DNA from: Stercorarius parasiticus
Taxonomy: Eukaryota > Chordata > Aves > Charadriiformes > Stercorariidae
DNA length: 64,000 nt
Assembly (NCBI GenBank): GCA_013396915.1
Contig: VWZL01000192.1
Location: forward strand, 124,001 to 188,000
Direction: 5' to 3'
Positions within the stretch are counted from its first letter, which is position 1. Every line of letters starts with the position of its first letter. Shown one piece after another: positions 39,060 to 50,291 of the stretch. Both the position numbers and the translations under genes were made by a program. The notes under the pieces are model-generated. The model was not told the DNA's origin and ran no database searches. It was given only the letters and a program-made list of their open reading frames with translations.

Positions 39060-39500
39060 CACTAAAAGTACTTATTTCACAGTAATTCAGCTATTAATTG
39101 GCGTTTTCCTCCCCTGCTCCCCCCATCCCAGCCCTCTTACTGTCTTCCTGGAATGATTTATCATGAATGCTGAAAATTCCTGCGTCACCTTGTAGTATAG
39201 AGTAACTGGAAAGTGTGAATCGTGTTTGGAAGGACTCATTGTCTGATTTATGTTATGCCAAAAATAAGCACTTCTGCTCAGGCTCAGCCTTGTTAACAAA
39301 TTTCTTCATCCGCAGGCAAAGCAGTCGCTGCAGCCAAATTATGCAGTAATGTATACTCAGCAGGACTAGTTCTTCAAATCATAATGCCACTGATTTTATT
39401 TTATTTTTCACTTACTGTTGATTTACATCTGTTTAAGGGTGGGCGAATGAGGTCTAATGACCACCAGAAATGTTGGTTTTGATTTATACTGCTGAGTGAG
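39060..39500. promoter_or_regulatory. Candidate conserved non-coding block
   Basis: This is about 440 bases without simple repeats or transposon sequence. It has a TAATTG core (39095-39100), several further TAAT-type cores and a C-rich run at about 39111-39130. At 39316-39369 a short open frame follows a plausible CAG acceptor (see findings). The block could be a conserved enhancer or could hold a short exon. The sequence alone does not decide. Confidence 0.25.
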
Positions 39501-39732
39501 CATCAAGCTTACTGTTCCAGGGAAAATCCACCTGAGCCATGTTAGATCTTAAAATATGCTGGATATTAAAATGAAAAACTTTGATTTCCTTTTTCTTTCA
39601 ACCGGAGCACAAGCAGACAGAAAAATGGGTTTAAAGTATTTTTTTAATGTGTTCTCATAGAACATAGAAGAAAATAATTGCAATGCTAAGGAAATGCATT
39701 ATATAGTCAAGAATGAAAAAATACCTGTGGCT

Positions 39733-40170
39733 TTAAAAGTTTTTTTTTATTTTGTAAGCTCCCCACCAAAATATTAAGAGTGTCACAGTTAAAACGTGGA
39801 AAGAGACTGCACACTCACTGGGGATGCTCACAGCAGGTGGATATTGCAGGCTGTGGAGACACATGTCAATGAAAATGGGAAGGACCACTGCAATACCAGT
39901 TGCAGAGGCAGTGAGTGAGAAAGCTGTGATTAGAGCTAGCCTGTGCTCGCACTTTCCACTCTCGGGGGAATTACAGCATTTGGAAATTAGTCCTTGTTCT
40001 GAATCACAACAAAGAGGCTTTTCTGTGTGAATTTTCCTGGAACTGAAATGAAATAATGGTAAAAGATTCAGGTCAATCGAAGCATTTAATTTCAGTTTTA
40101 TATTTTTTTTCTTAAAAAAAAGTATTGTGCAAAATAAATGCAATTTTAAGTTATTTTGAAACAAAGACAA
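39733..40170 (-). other. 145-codon ORF, unrecognised
   Basis: The second-longest open frame in the window. It would give a protein with two hydrophobic stretches (about residues 78-103 and 119-138) and a lysine-rich, low-complexity N-terminal part encoded by A/T runs. I recognise no family. Length and composition are compatible with chance. No splice or promoter signal was identified, so it is not called as a gene. Confidence 0.12.
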
Positions 40171-40702
40171 AAATATTACAGTACAATATTTTTTTTCTTC
40201 TCATAGAAATAGTTACAGCTTCAAATAATTTCATTCAAAGCTTTTATTTTGTTTAAAGCATTTTGTGATAGGCGAAGATGGAGAGTGGCGGAATTTTAAG
40301 CTAACTTCTACTGGGGGAAAACAGAGACTCATGGGTCTCTGCAGAAGGTAGTTTCTAAGGTATGTTTTTAACTTGGACTTATTCCCTACCAAACTTTATA
40401 AAAAGACACAATGGATTTACCTTTTTAAAAATACCCGCTGCATCACTTTTGTCAAGGATACACTTTCTAATCATGTATCTCTGGCTTCCTTATGTACCAT
40501 GTTAATGGTTTTAGAGCTTTTTTTTATTTCTTGGAAGAAAAGAGAGTTGTTTGCACAATTTCACCTGTAGAAACCAAAAGAGAGAGATGATTCCTGCACA
40601 GAATTGTGCTATCAGCACCAACAAGGTAAATGCAGAGAAATTACCATGTGAGAGCAGAGTCACCCCAGTGTAAAAGGAAAGCCAGCAGAAAGGTTTGTCA
40701 AG

Positions 40703-40888
40703 CATTGGAAGAGGCTGCCCAGGGAAGTGGTGGAATCGCCATCCCTGGAGGTATTTAAAAGACAGGTAGACATGGTGCTGAGGGACATGGTTTAGTGGTG
40801 GTTTTGGCAGTGTTAGGCTAATGGTTGGATTCGATGAGCTGAAAGGTCCCTTCCAACCTAGACCATTCTACATTTCTGTGATTCTGTC
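40703..40888 (+). mobile_element. CR1 3' end fragment, distinct subfamily
   Basis: GGAAGAGGCTGCCCAGGGAAG, GTGGTGGAATCGCCATCCCTGG, GACATGGTTTAGTGGTGG, then AAAGGTCCCTTCCAACCTAG and TTTCTGTGATTCTGT form the CR1 3' end in order. The GACATGGTTTAGTGGTGG phrase and the ATTCTGT-type terminus differ from the other copies here, which points to another CR1 subfamily. It is about 186 bases and 5'-truncated. Confidence 0.9.
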
Positions 40889-41640
40889 CTCTGAAGCATA
40901 GAATCTGCCTGTCCTCATCACGTGGATGAAGAGCAAAGCCATGCCAACTGACACAAATGCCTCTCAGTGAGACACTGAGACTCAAGGGCTGATAAATATT
41001 TCTGGGGTTTCTTGATTTCTTTTACTTTGAAGAAAAGAACATAGGTACTTTTGGAAATTGTGTCTAGGATGTAGCTGGAGCTGGTTGTTTATCCATTGAT
41101 TGGGATTTTAATCAGTGGGGGTATTTTTTGCTGGATTTCCCAGTAAAAAGGTCATAACATGTGCTGCTTGGATGGAGAGAAAATAGAACTCTCTGTCCAA
41201 AAGTTCACAATCAAAAACTTCAGGTCTGGGCTGGAAAGCAAAAGCTTTCCAGGGGGATGATTTTGTGGAAGTCAGGTGTTCTGCAAGAATAAAAGCCCGA
41301 TACATTTCAACCCAAAATTTATTTAGAAACCTTCTGCCCGACCACTGACATTGACAGCAGAGGCAGGAGTAGGTCCCGTCTATGGTAAGTGCTATTCAAG
41401 TGCCCAAAAAAGAATCACTTCCATCCCTGAAGCTCTCACAACCTAAGCAGGTGCTTTGTCTTTTACTGCCTACTATTTGCTGAAAGAAGAGAAATGCACA
41501 CAGGAAATCTGCAATAGAGGCACAGCTAGAATTAAGTCTCCTGAACACCATGTTAGTATCAAAATGGAAAGGTCTCTTTGCCTTCTGTTTAAACTTAGTA
41601 GAAGTTTTGCTGATTTGGGAGCCAAGACTTCTCACCCAGA
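40889..41640. other. Non-coding stretch between CR1 and MIR-like fragments
   Basis: No gene or repeat was recognised. Short ORFs on both strands have no domain. Confidence 0.5.
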
Positions 41641-41694
41641 GACATTGACTTGTCCCGTGCCTCAGTTTCCCTATCTGCAGGGAGAGTATATAAT
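41641..41694 (+). mobile_element. Short MIR-like fragment
   Basis: GTGCCTCAGTTTCCCTATCTG, then GGGAGAGTATATAATG, matches the MIR core phrase GTGCCTCAGTTTCCCCATCTGTAAAATGGGGATAATA, with a short deletion. The tandem repeat at 41695 begins directly after it. Confidence 0.6.
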
Positions 41695-41793
41695 GTTATT
41701 TACATCAGATTGTTATTTACATCTGATTATCATTTACATCAGGTTAGTCATTAAAATGCTATAGAATTCTATAGTGTTCATTAAAATGCTATA
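41695..41793. repeat. Compound tandem repeat: 3 x 17 bp and 2 copies of a 16-mer
   Basis: Three 17-base units of the type GTTATTTACATCAGATT lie at 41695-41711, 41712-41728 and 41729-41745 with a few changes. Two bases later TCATTAAAATGCTATA occurs twice, at 41748-41763 and 41778-41793 (period 30), around GAATTCTATAGTGT. Both are local duplications abutting the 3' end of a MIR-like fragment. Confidence 0.85.
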
Positions 41794-42750
41794 ACAGAAC
41801 TAGATTCATCTACGATTCATTACTCATTTTGTAGGATTACTCACAGGGTAGTTTTTTTGCTGATCGGGAAAATGCCCACCATCCTTTTAAGCAAAATAAT
41901 CATGTGACTAACAGAAATTACTGTAACATTGATAGTGAGTAACAAACACTTTTATTCTGTGAATTCTTCTCCATACATTTAAAAAAATGACTAAATGAAA
42001 AACAGCCTTTCTGCAAGCGTTCCTACAAACCAAAGTCGCTTGTTGCAAATAGGCACGAGCAGCGAATTAAAAACACACACCAGATTTTGATCTCAGTTCA
42101 ACAAGTTTTGCTTGGGCACAAGTCCATTGGCTTCTTCACCCAACCAAGGGAGACACAAATCAGGCTGACATACGTATGCGTGTCAGATAAAAGTGCGCAG
42201 GGTTATGTCCATATTAGTCATGCGATAACAGGACAGATACATGTTAGGGTGGAACAGTGTTAGCAAATTATCTCACAAAAGGCTATTTGTCTTCCTTGGG
42301 ACGTGTGTCACTGTTTTAACAAGTCTGAATAAATCTACATTCCTGACTTCCCGTCATGGAGACTTAATCCAACTCGGTCAGCGAAGGGATGCAGGCTACA
42401 ATAAATCGGTTGGAGAAGAAAAAGCTTTTAGAAGGTCTTGCATTTGCCCTCTCATGGGTCCATGTTTCTGTTCTCCAACTCACCAAGGTGCCCAGCAGAG
42501 AGTGGGGAGAGACTGAAAGAAGGGACTCATCAGAGACACCCACAATCCAGCTACAATGTGCCTGCCTGGATTCCCTTCATAATCACTGGCCAGATGTTGA
42601 AACATCACTGATGTGTTTCTTATTATCAAGAAATAAAGATGCCAAAGAGATCGGCTATTTCTGCATTAACTACAAAGGGAGCTGAGGGGAACTAGATTGG
42701 GTCGGGTGTATTTGTCTTGTTGGATGCAGATAAATCTGACTCAAATCATG
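41794..42750. other. Non-coding stretch
   Basis: It includes one GATCTCAGTT 10-mer (42089-42098) shared with three other places in the window. No gene was recognised. Confidence 0.5.
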
Positions 42751-42876
42751 AGGCCAGGTTGGATAGGGCTTTTAGTAACCTGGTCTAATAGAAGGTGTCC
42801 CTGTCCATGGCAGGGAGGTTGGAACTAGATGATCTTTAAGGTCCCTTCCAACTCCAATCATTCTATGATTCTATGA
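42751..42876 (+). mobile_element. CR1 3' end fragment
   Basis: AGGCCAGGTTGGATAGGGCT, CATGGCAGGGAGGTTGGAAC, TAGATGATCTTTAAGG, TCCCTTCCAACTCCAATC and a terminal ATTCTATGATTCTATGA identify the last 125 bases or so of a CR1. The tail repeats are almost intact, so the copy is not very old. Confidence 0.92.
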
Positions 42877-44380
42877 GTTAGAGCTCCCCATGCCTGGAAA
42901 CCTTCAGCAAAAGCAAAGTGTAAAGCCACTTTCTTTTACCTGTTCCTGTATTAAAAGGCACTGATGTGATGACATGCCTGAGCCCTGTGCACCACAGATC
43001 CCCTCTCTGTGACAGTAAGAGCAGCAGAAACAGCTGGAATTCAAGCTCTAGTTGGCTTTGCTTGAACCACCACTAATTTGCCCTGCAGTGCACCGGGCAC
43101 ACTCACATATTCGGTTTGAGCAGCAGTCACAGCAGCCTGTAGCTGAAAGCTGTAGCAAACAGTAACTCCTTAAACTTCTTTAGCTAAAGATACAAAGCTG
43201 GCCTGCCTACAACTCAAATAAATCAAGCACAGATTAAGGGGGAGGGGTGAGCATAGAAAGAGAGAGCATCAGACCTATTTTCCTCTCCCCAAAACCCAGC
43301 AGAGTAGAACGGATGACCTGGATTTCATCTGCCCATGTTCACAAATTCTGCCCGCCTGCTGCTTTTAGGTTACGAGCTCTTTTGTAACCAGCCTCTGACA
43401 TACAGGTATTTACAAAACAAATTTCTGATCACGGGATCTTGCTGTCAGCTACCGAATATTATCTGCTGTACTGACTCTAGCGCAGCCATAGACTGAGGAA
43501 AACAGCTGTGGTCAACTCCTAACCCTGTTTATTGGAGCAGGACCTAAATTGTGAAGTTTACCTATTGTTTAATACCGTGACCTCTGCGCACTTGCTAATC
43601 CCTCATCCACCGCTCTGCAGCTTCTTTCTTCTCCGCAGCCTCCAGACTAATACCCAGAAAGATGCTTGGATTTCCGAAACGGCAAACCACGCAGCCGGCA
43701 AATTCGCAGGGGACGTTCTGTTGAGTCAGCACACCACCCCAGTGCGACCACAGCTACAGCATCTCTCCTTCCTATGGATAATCACATCTTCACATGCATC
43801 AAGCACCTTCCCGCTGCAGCAGGATTTTGATATGAGCAGCAAGATTGCTTCTTGCTCTCAGGGCAAGGTGAAATACAACGAGAGAAAAGACTTTGGAGGC
43901 TCTTATCCAGACAAACACTGTTTCAAAAATCAATGTTTATATCCTTTGAATCACTAAATTTTAATTATTTAAAAAATACTATCAGATTTTACTGTTGGTC
44001 ATTTTGTATTCCGGAATATTTAATTTGTTATCAACTCAGGAATATTCCCTTTTAGCCAGGAATACCCAGAGCTTCATTGGTGCAAACTCAGATAGGGGCT
44101 CACAGAGGAGCAGAGAGGACATAAACCCACAGTGTATCACTCCTCTACAGTATCTACACGCTGATGTGTACACATCTTACTGCACACACAAGGTATCTCA
44201 TCCCTCTTTTATGGAGATTTTAGTTTTTTCACATTTTTTTCTGCAGGCATCGCAGGCAGTGCTCAGGATGCAGACGATGTGTTGAAAGTTCACACCTTGG
44301 CTACATCTTAGTCGTTACTTGTATAACTGTACACTAAAAATCACTGTGACGGAGATGATGGAGCTGCACTAGTGTATAGT
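42877..44380. other. Non-coding stretch
   Basis: It includes a 141-codon ORF at 43532-43957 (plus) in a locally GC-richer patch, with no recognisable domain. No transposon sequence was recognised. Confidence 0.5.
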
Positions 44381-44596
44381 GTTAAGAAGACGTTCTTTAC
44401 ACTGAGGGTGGTGAGACACTGGCCCAGGTTGCCCAGAGGGGAGGTGGAGGCCCCATCCCTGGAGACATTCAAGGTCAGGCTGGATGAGGCTCTGAGCAAC
44501 CTGATCTAGTTAAAGATGTCCCTGCTTCCTGCAGGGGGGTTGGTGTAGATGACCTTTAAAGGTCCCTTCCAACCCAACACATTCTATGATTCTATG
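44381..44596 (+). mobile_element. CR1 3' end fragment, well preserved
   Basis: GTTAAGAAGACGTTCTTTAC, CTGAGGGTGGTGAGACACTG, GCCCAGGTTGCCCAGAGG, CATCCCTGGAGACATTCAAGG, GCAACCTGATCTAGTTAAAG, TAGATGACCTTTAAAGG, TCCCTTCCAACCC and terminal ATTCTATGATTCTATGG follow the avian CR1 3' end in order. It is the best reference within this window for the other CR1 copies. It is closest to the copy at 29070-29467, sharing the CTGATCTAGTT phrase. Confidence 0.94.
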
Positions 44597-47500
44597 GTAG
44601 GTATAGCTAATAAGGGACCAGAATAAGACACCAGCGGTTTCCTTCCCCATAAAGCTTCTGTTTCAGCTGGGAAAAAAAGCGGAGGACACTTAGTGCATCA
44701 CTTCACCAGATCTAAACTGAAATTTCAGACCGCTCATGGTGAGTCAAGAGGACAATCTTTCCTGGAGGATATTCACTGAGAGAGAAATAAAAGCAGGTAG
44801 GCACAAAGATTCCATGTCAACGTGGTTGTATGTAGAACCCAGATGTATGTGCCCAAGATAGCAGTGCCTGCCACGCAGAGTTTCATTAGCAAACACTTAT
44901 TCATCAGTTCTGTACCATGTGTAAGAAAAAACCCATGTCACTGTTTCTATGGCTAAGCTTGTTGGAATATCTTATTATTAAGAAATACTGAAAAAAAGTT
45001 TACATTGTAGTCCCTCTAGAAAAGAATCTGTTCCCTCCAAGAAAGTACCTTTTTTGGCCTAACATCTTGGAAAAGCTTTCCTCCAGGAAATTCTGCTATT
45101 TAAACCTCAGTTTTCCTGAAATGTGGCAAAACAAAAATGACACTAATTGGAATGCTTTGAAATAGCAGTTCAAAAGGAAATGTTTCATTTGGAAATATCG
45201 TATTAAAAATCAAGCAATTCTCAAACACTTTCCAGGGTAAAAAAAAAAAAAAAAATGACTCAGCCTCATACCTTTCCTGAAAAATAAAATAATCTTATTT
45301 AGGTAAATAATTGCCCCTGTGAATGTTTTGGATTTGTTTTTTTGTTTGTTTTTTGTTTATTTTAATAGTGCATACAGTGCTGAATAGGTGTGCAGGCCAT
45401 GAATAAATTTGATAGAAAATAACTGAGGGCAAATAACACAGAAAAGGAGGGGGAGGCTTTGAAATTAGATTGTGTAAGATGTTATTAGGAAATATTAAGC
45501 AAAAGCCTTCCCTGAAACACAACCACGTTAATATTGAAATTTAATACCTTTTAAATATAAGGTGCACGCTTCACAATATAGATTCTCCCAGGGCTTTGAT
45601 TATGAGGTGGCAGCAACAAACCTATAATTAATATTATATGGTGATTTCTGTTTAAAGCAGGTTGTTCCAAGAGCTGCAATCACTACTACATAAGCAAGTT
45701 GTCCTTCAATAGCTAAGAAGGAATTAGGACCCAGAGCAAAGGTAAACACATAAACTTATTTAATTGTTGGCGATTTCTTTGCAATAGTCTAATTGGACCT
45801 GGAATTTGGATATTTCTGAACAGTTTTAGCAGTTGCAGGCTAGATACTGTCTTGAATCTAGATCCTTTTCATGTATCAGGTCAACATTTGTTCTGTATAA
45901 TGGAACAAAATTGTCTTGAGGGAAATGATGTTTTCAAAAGCATTTGCTCTGTACCTTTGGCCTGAGGCATCATCCTTGGAGACCAAACCATTTGAAGCAA
46001 AGAAATATGCTCTAAAAAGAGCTGTAAAAATCGCAATAACATCTGGCATGGTGAAACAGAAATTAGTAATTATCATCTCCCAGCAGAGCAATGGGAACCA
46101 GCTATTCTCTGTCCATCAAGAAGAAAATAATTAACGCTTCAAAAAAAAAAAGGTATCTTAAACAACCAAATTAAGTTTACCTAACCAAATGCTCAAATTT
46201 GTCTGGATCACCATTTAACTAAGTGGTTATTCAAATGGGTGTGTAGTATTTAACACAAATCCGAGATATTTGCTCCCTTTACATCCTATGGCAACACATT
46301 CCATAAGTTAATTATATGCTTTGTTGAAAAAAAAAAAGAAAAAGCTTTTAATCCGTTTCACAGTGGCTGTGTTGCTCGCTAAATGCCTAGAACAGTTAGC
46401 ATCTTGGTAAGGGTAAGAGGTCAGTGATTTTTAAGCCAAAAGGGCTTATTTTGTCATCTTTTTTGACCTACTAAATGATAAAGGCCAAAGGACTTCTCCG
46501 AAGTTATTCCTGCTTTAACTGCACTAGACTCTGACTTTACAGCAGACATCACTCTAGACTTGAAAGTGGCTGGTGGTAAAAGGAGTGGTTCCAATATTCC
46601 ACTCTTACTTGTTCCAGCCTGTGTTTCATTAGCTTCCACTTCCACCTTTTGGACCTTATTATATCCTCATTTGACAGAATAACTATCTCCCTCCTTGTCC
46701 ATAATTTGTTTTTTGACGGAGGTACCACAACCTGTTTGCTCAGGTCCACGTTAGACAATTCAGATCATAATTGGCCCTTTTCCATGATTCACCTCTCTTG
46801 TGCTCTATGTATCATCATTATAGTTTTATCAGCACTGACTTAAAGGTTTCTTGCAGGTGTGATAACTAATAATCATTTCAGGCCCACGGTGCTTAAAAGC
46901 AATGCTTTCTATTCAATGACCTGCTCCAGTCATGTCTGCATAACACACCAAGAGCTTCTGCACTGTCCCTCATTAGAATTCTCCTCTCCAAAGCTAAGAT
47001 GTATGTTCTAGATACTACATCTCCTTTCCCAGGCAAATTAGTCTTGAGGCATAACCCAGATTTCTAAAATTTATAATCCCTGCCTAACAGTGTTCTGTTA
47101 ACCTCTGATGAACCTTGCTCTCCTCTTTGGACTGCTAAATCTCCCTTGAAAGAGAAATGCTACTGCTGTCTGGAGACAGCAAGTCCATTAACGCTAGCAG
47201 AGGCATTTCCTGAAGATCAGCTGTTTGATCCTAGTGGGGGTATTGCATGACTGAATTCATCTCAAGCAAGCCAGAAGAATCCTTTTAGTATGGAAACTTT
47301 GACCTCCCATATGAACTGGATCCTGAATGGCTTCCTGTTCAAGCTAGGGAATGTCCATTCCACCAGAAAATGGACCTAAGGTGGTACTGGTCAGTGCAAG
47401 AAAGAGGACATTTATCTGAGTTGCAATACTCTGGGGACAAAATTTGGATTTCAAGTGGCCAGAGCTTTTGCAACAAAGCCTGACAATGTATTCCTCAGTA

Positions 47501-48270
47501 TGTCAGGAGCAGTATCTCCAAGATGTTGCATGGCCTAAGATGTGGGACACCACTGGCAGAAGGGTCCTGGAAGAGGTTCCAGGTTGCTCTCTAAAGAGTT
47601 TGCAGGGAGTGGACGGGACCAGTTTTAGGTCACCTGGGATTATGAGACCATGTCCTTGATGGCTCTTCACAGATAGGTGCAGGCCTGAGCTCCAAAACTT
47701 GATGCCCTCCCATCATATAAAAGTTCACATCTGAAATTAGGGGTTTTTCCAAAAGGAATAAAACATAGAAATACAGCACCAGAGACAAAGAGAAGTTATG
47801 GAAAGACAAAACACTTTTCACATTCATGCCCATCGTTTCTTTTTTTGATTCTTTTTGCTAGCTTTTTCATTCTGACCCCTCTATATTATAAGGAAATTCA
47901 AAACTGCTTTAAAATATGCTTTTAAGAGTACCAACAAAGTATTAATTGATCCTTTAAAAGAAGGCATGCCACGTTAGAACCCTCTGTGCAACACTGATAT
48001 AGTAACTTAGATTATTTTAGAATATCCTGGGGCAAAAACCCACTGTGGTTTTTCTGAGCTGGCAGCGCAGATGGAAAGATAACAGTTCTGACTAGACTTT
48101 TTGGGTATGAAAACACATAAGAGAGCTGTTTTCATTCCTCCATCATGTGACAGAGAAGCGGTCAAGTAAACTTTAGCAGTTCAGTCCGCCTACATTTTTT
48201 AAGAATCACTTGTGATCTGCAATGCAGCTGAAATACAAAAACACTAAACCTTCAGTGTCTGCTAGTTAAC
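44597..48270. other. Non-coding stretch
   Basis: It includes an A17 run (45239-45255) and A11 runs near 46141 and 46327. The part at 45545-45700 has no repeats and carries some TAAT-type sequence. No gene was recognised. Confidence 0.5.
45239..45255. repeat. Poly(A) run, 17 bases
   Basis: An uninterrupted A17. No retrocopy was recognised upstream of it. Confidence 0.9.
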
Positions 48271-48774
48271 TCAACAGAGCCGCCTTGCCAGTTTGTGGCC
48301 ATCAATGCTCCGTATTTCCAGTTTCTCCTCCATACTTAAAGATACTAAAAACCTGTCCAGCATTTTCCTACCTTTATGTGCTTGTGTCAGAGATCCCACA
48401 TTAGAAGCCAAAAGGAGCTTGCTCGATGGGTTGAACACTGGATGCAGAAGATCATGTTTCTTTTCCACCAGAGTGATCCAGAGGTGGTTGTCCCAACTAG
48501 AAGTAGAGGCACGACAAGGCTGGATGTTCACAGCGCGTTCATCCTCCTCCAAGTGGGATAAGAGACATCCTGAACCTTCTTCTGCCTGTTCTGGCTGGTG
48601 GATACCCATGTGCTGGTGTGTGTGTGCCAGATGAGAGTGTGCTCCACACTGTCCTGCTGCAGCCTTGGCCTCGGGATCTCCCCGGCTCTGTTTTCTCGCT
48701 GCCTCCTGAGAGGTGGCCACACTGGGCAGAAGGCTTGATGCAAATATGAGGTTTTTCCCACTGAAATTATACAA
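48271..48774 (-). other. Longest ORF in the window (167 codons), unrecognised
   Basis: An ATG-to-stop frame whose product would be polar and charged, with alanine- and histidine-rich stretches in the first third and no obvious signal peptide or membrane segment. Frames of 113, 61 and 77 codons overlap it on the two strands, which points to a locally GC-richer patch with few stops. At about 6% stop codons, a frame this long is expected roughly 0.1-0.2 times in 64 kb on both strands by my estimate, more in GC-richer DNA. It could be an exon, a decayed retrocopy or chance. I recognise no family. Confidence 0.18.
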
Positions 48775-49499
48775 GTCAGTTGACGGGAATGTTTTGTGAA
48801 TTCATGCTGATCAAAGAGATTTGTTTCAATTGAGGGGAAAAAAAAAAGGCAGTAGGAAAATGGGAAAGGGGATTTGGAAAAAATGTAAATGTTTTTTATT
48901 TGGACGCTTTCGAAGTAATTTGAGGTGATGTTTCATTTTAAAATATACTTCAGTTTTATTTAGAGTAGAATAAACATCCTTTCCAAAGGCTCACAACCGC
49001 AACATTTCATTTCAGTCTGGAAAAAATAGACTTAAAGTAAAACTTCTTCTTTTGCTGCTGTTCTTGCTTTCACCTCTAATTTTTATGTCATTTAAAAAAT
49101 ATAATAATTCAGAAACAGTATGAAAAAAGTTACTGTGAAACCCAGAAACTGTGGGGCCCAGAAAAAGTCTTTCTGTCTTTGATATCTCTTTCCATATCTC
49201 ATGTATTTATACAGAAAACTGCTGGGTTTAGCATTTTCCATTTGTGTAACTGTACTCATGCCTATGGCAACAGCGCATGATCTTACAGGAATTACCTGCT
49301 AAAATGAGAGTGATATCTTCAGGTAAGGGGAAGATAATTTGCAATTTCGGCTACTGGTGGTACTACATGATCAGTGGAAATCTGAAAACCAGCACAGGCT
49401 CCTCTGAGAAGGGGCCACCACCACCTGTGTATGGATCTTGCATTTTTTTTACAGAGATCCATGAAACTCATTTTCAGTAGCTTTCCTCTTTTCCCTGCC
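48775..49499. other. Non-coding stretch
   Basis: It includes an A11 run at about 48838-48848 and AT-rich sequence. Nothing was recognised. Confidence 0.5.
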
Positions 49500-49790
49500 T
49501 GACTTCCAAATGGGAGGTCAGGTCAAACTTCTGGCTGGTATAATAGCTAATTACATCCCCTATTTGGCCTAGGATGCGGGGTGAGGCATAAATTAGGACC
49601 TGATAGCTTAGTTGGTGCCACAGCGGGTTATTAGATGTGTGTCAGCGAGCAAAGTTCTGATCAAAGCTCGCAGTGAAGCAGCCAGAGGTCGTGAAGCATG
49701 GCTGGGGACTAATTGCTGGGTTGTTCACTAAAAGGAAGTTTGCAATGAAAGGCCATTAAACTAGAGCCTTTCCAATCGGTGGAGCAAAGC
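49500..49790. promoter_or_regulatory. Candidate conserved enhancer-like block
   Basis: It contains two overlapping AGGTCA half-sites (49515-49520, 49520-49525), a TAATTA core (49548-49553), a TAATTG core (49710-49715) and ATCAAAG (49660-49666), which fits the TCF/LEF core. CpGs are more frequent than in the flanks. No simple repeat or transposon was seen. The sites are seen; their use and conservation are inferred. Confidence 0.28.
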
Positions 49791-50240
49791 TATGGAGAAT
49801 TGCCGATTGCTGAGTGGGCAGGGAAACAAGGGGATCCGGTGCGGATCCTGCTCTGGGTGATGATGGTGATGGCTCACTTCATTTCTAAAGAGCTTTCCTA
49901 AGGAAGGGCAGAATCCGCTCCTAAATATCAGTCCTAGGAAGGGCTTATTAACCTGTTCTCTTAATTTGAATGGGTTGGTCAAGCGAAGCAAGCCTTTTTT
50001 TAATAGGTGACACTTAGAGAGAAATTTGGCTGGTTGTAAAATGGGGTGGCGGCAACAAAACGTCGCTTGTAGGGCAGAGGACGGTAAGGGCAGAGGGTTT
50101 AATCAGACACTTGAAAAGCATACCAAGATCTTTGAATGACAGCACTTACCACCATAGAGAGAAAAAGTTAAAACTGCTTTTTACTCTCAAAAGTTTTCCA
50201 TACACTCAGTATATCTGCACACGCAGCACATCAGCCATAT

Positions 50241-50291
50241 TTTGCCCACTTTACAAACAGGGAAACTGAGGCAAAATGAAATAAGCTTCAC
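50241..50291 (-). mobile_element. Short MIR-like fragment, minus strand
   Basis: TTTGCCCACTTTACAAACAGG, then GAAACTGAGGCAAAATGAAAT, follows the antisense MIR phrase CCCATTTTACAGATGGGGAAACTGAGGCACAGAG. It is only about 50 bases but a good core match. Confidence 0.6.

Noticed and set aside
40895..40910. CATAGAATC word that could mark a reverse-strand CR1 tail
   Set aside because: No GGTTGGAAGGGACC or other reverse CR1 phrase follows it; single word only.
43532..43957. 141-codon plus-strand ORF
   Set aside because: GC-richer patch, no recognisable domain, no splice or promoter context; within chance expectation for the window.
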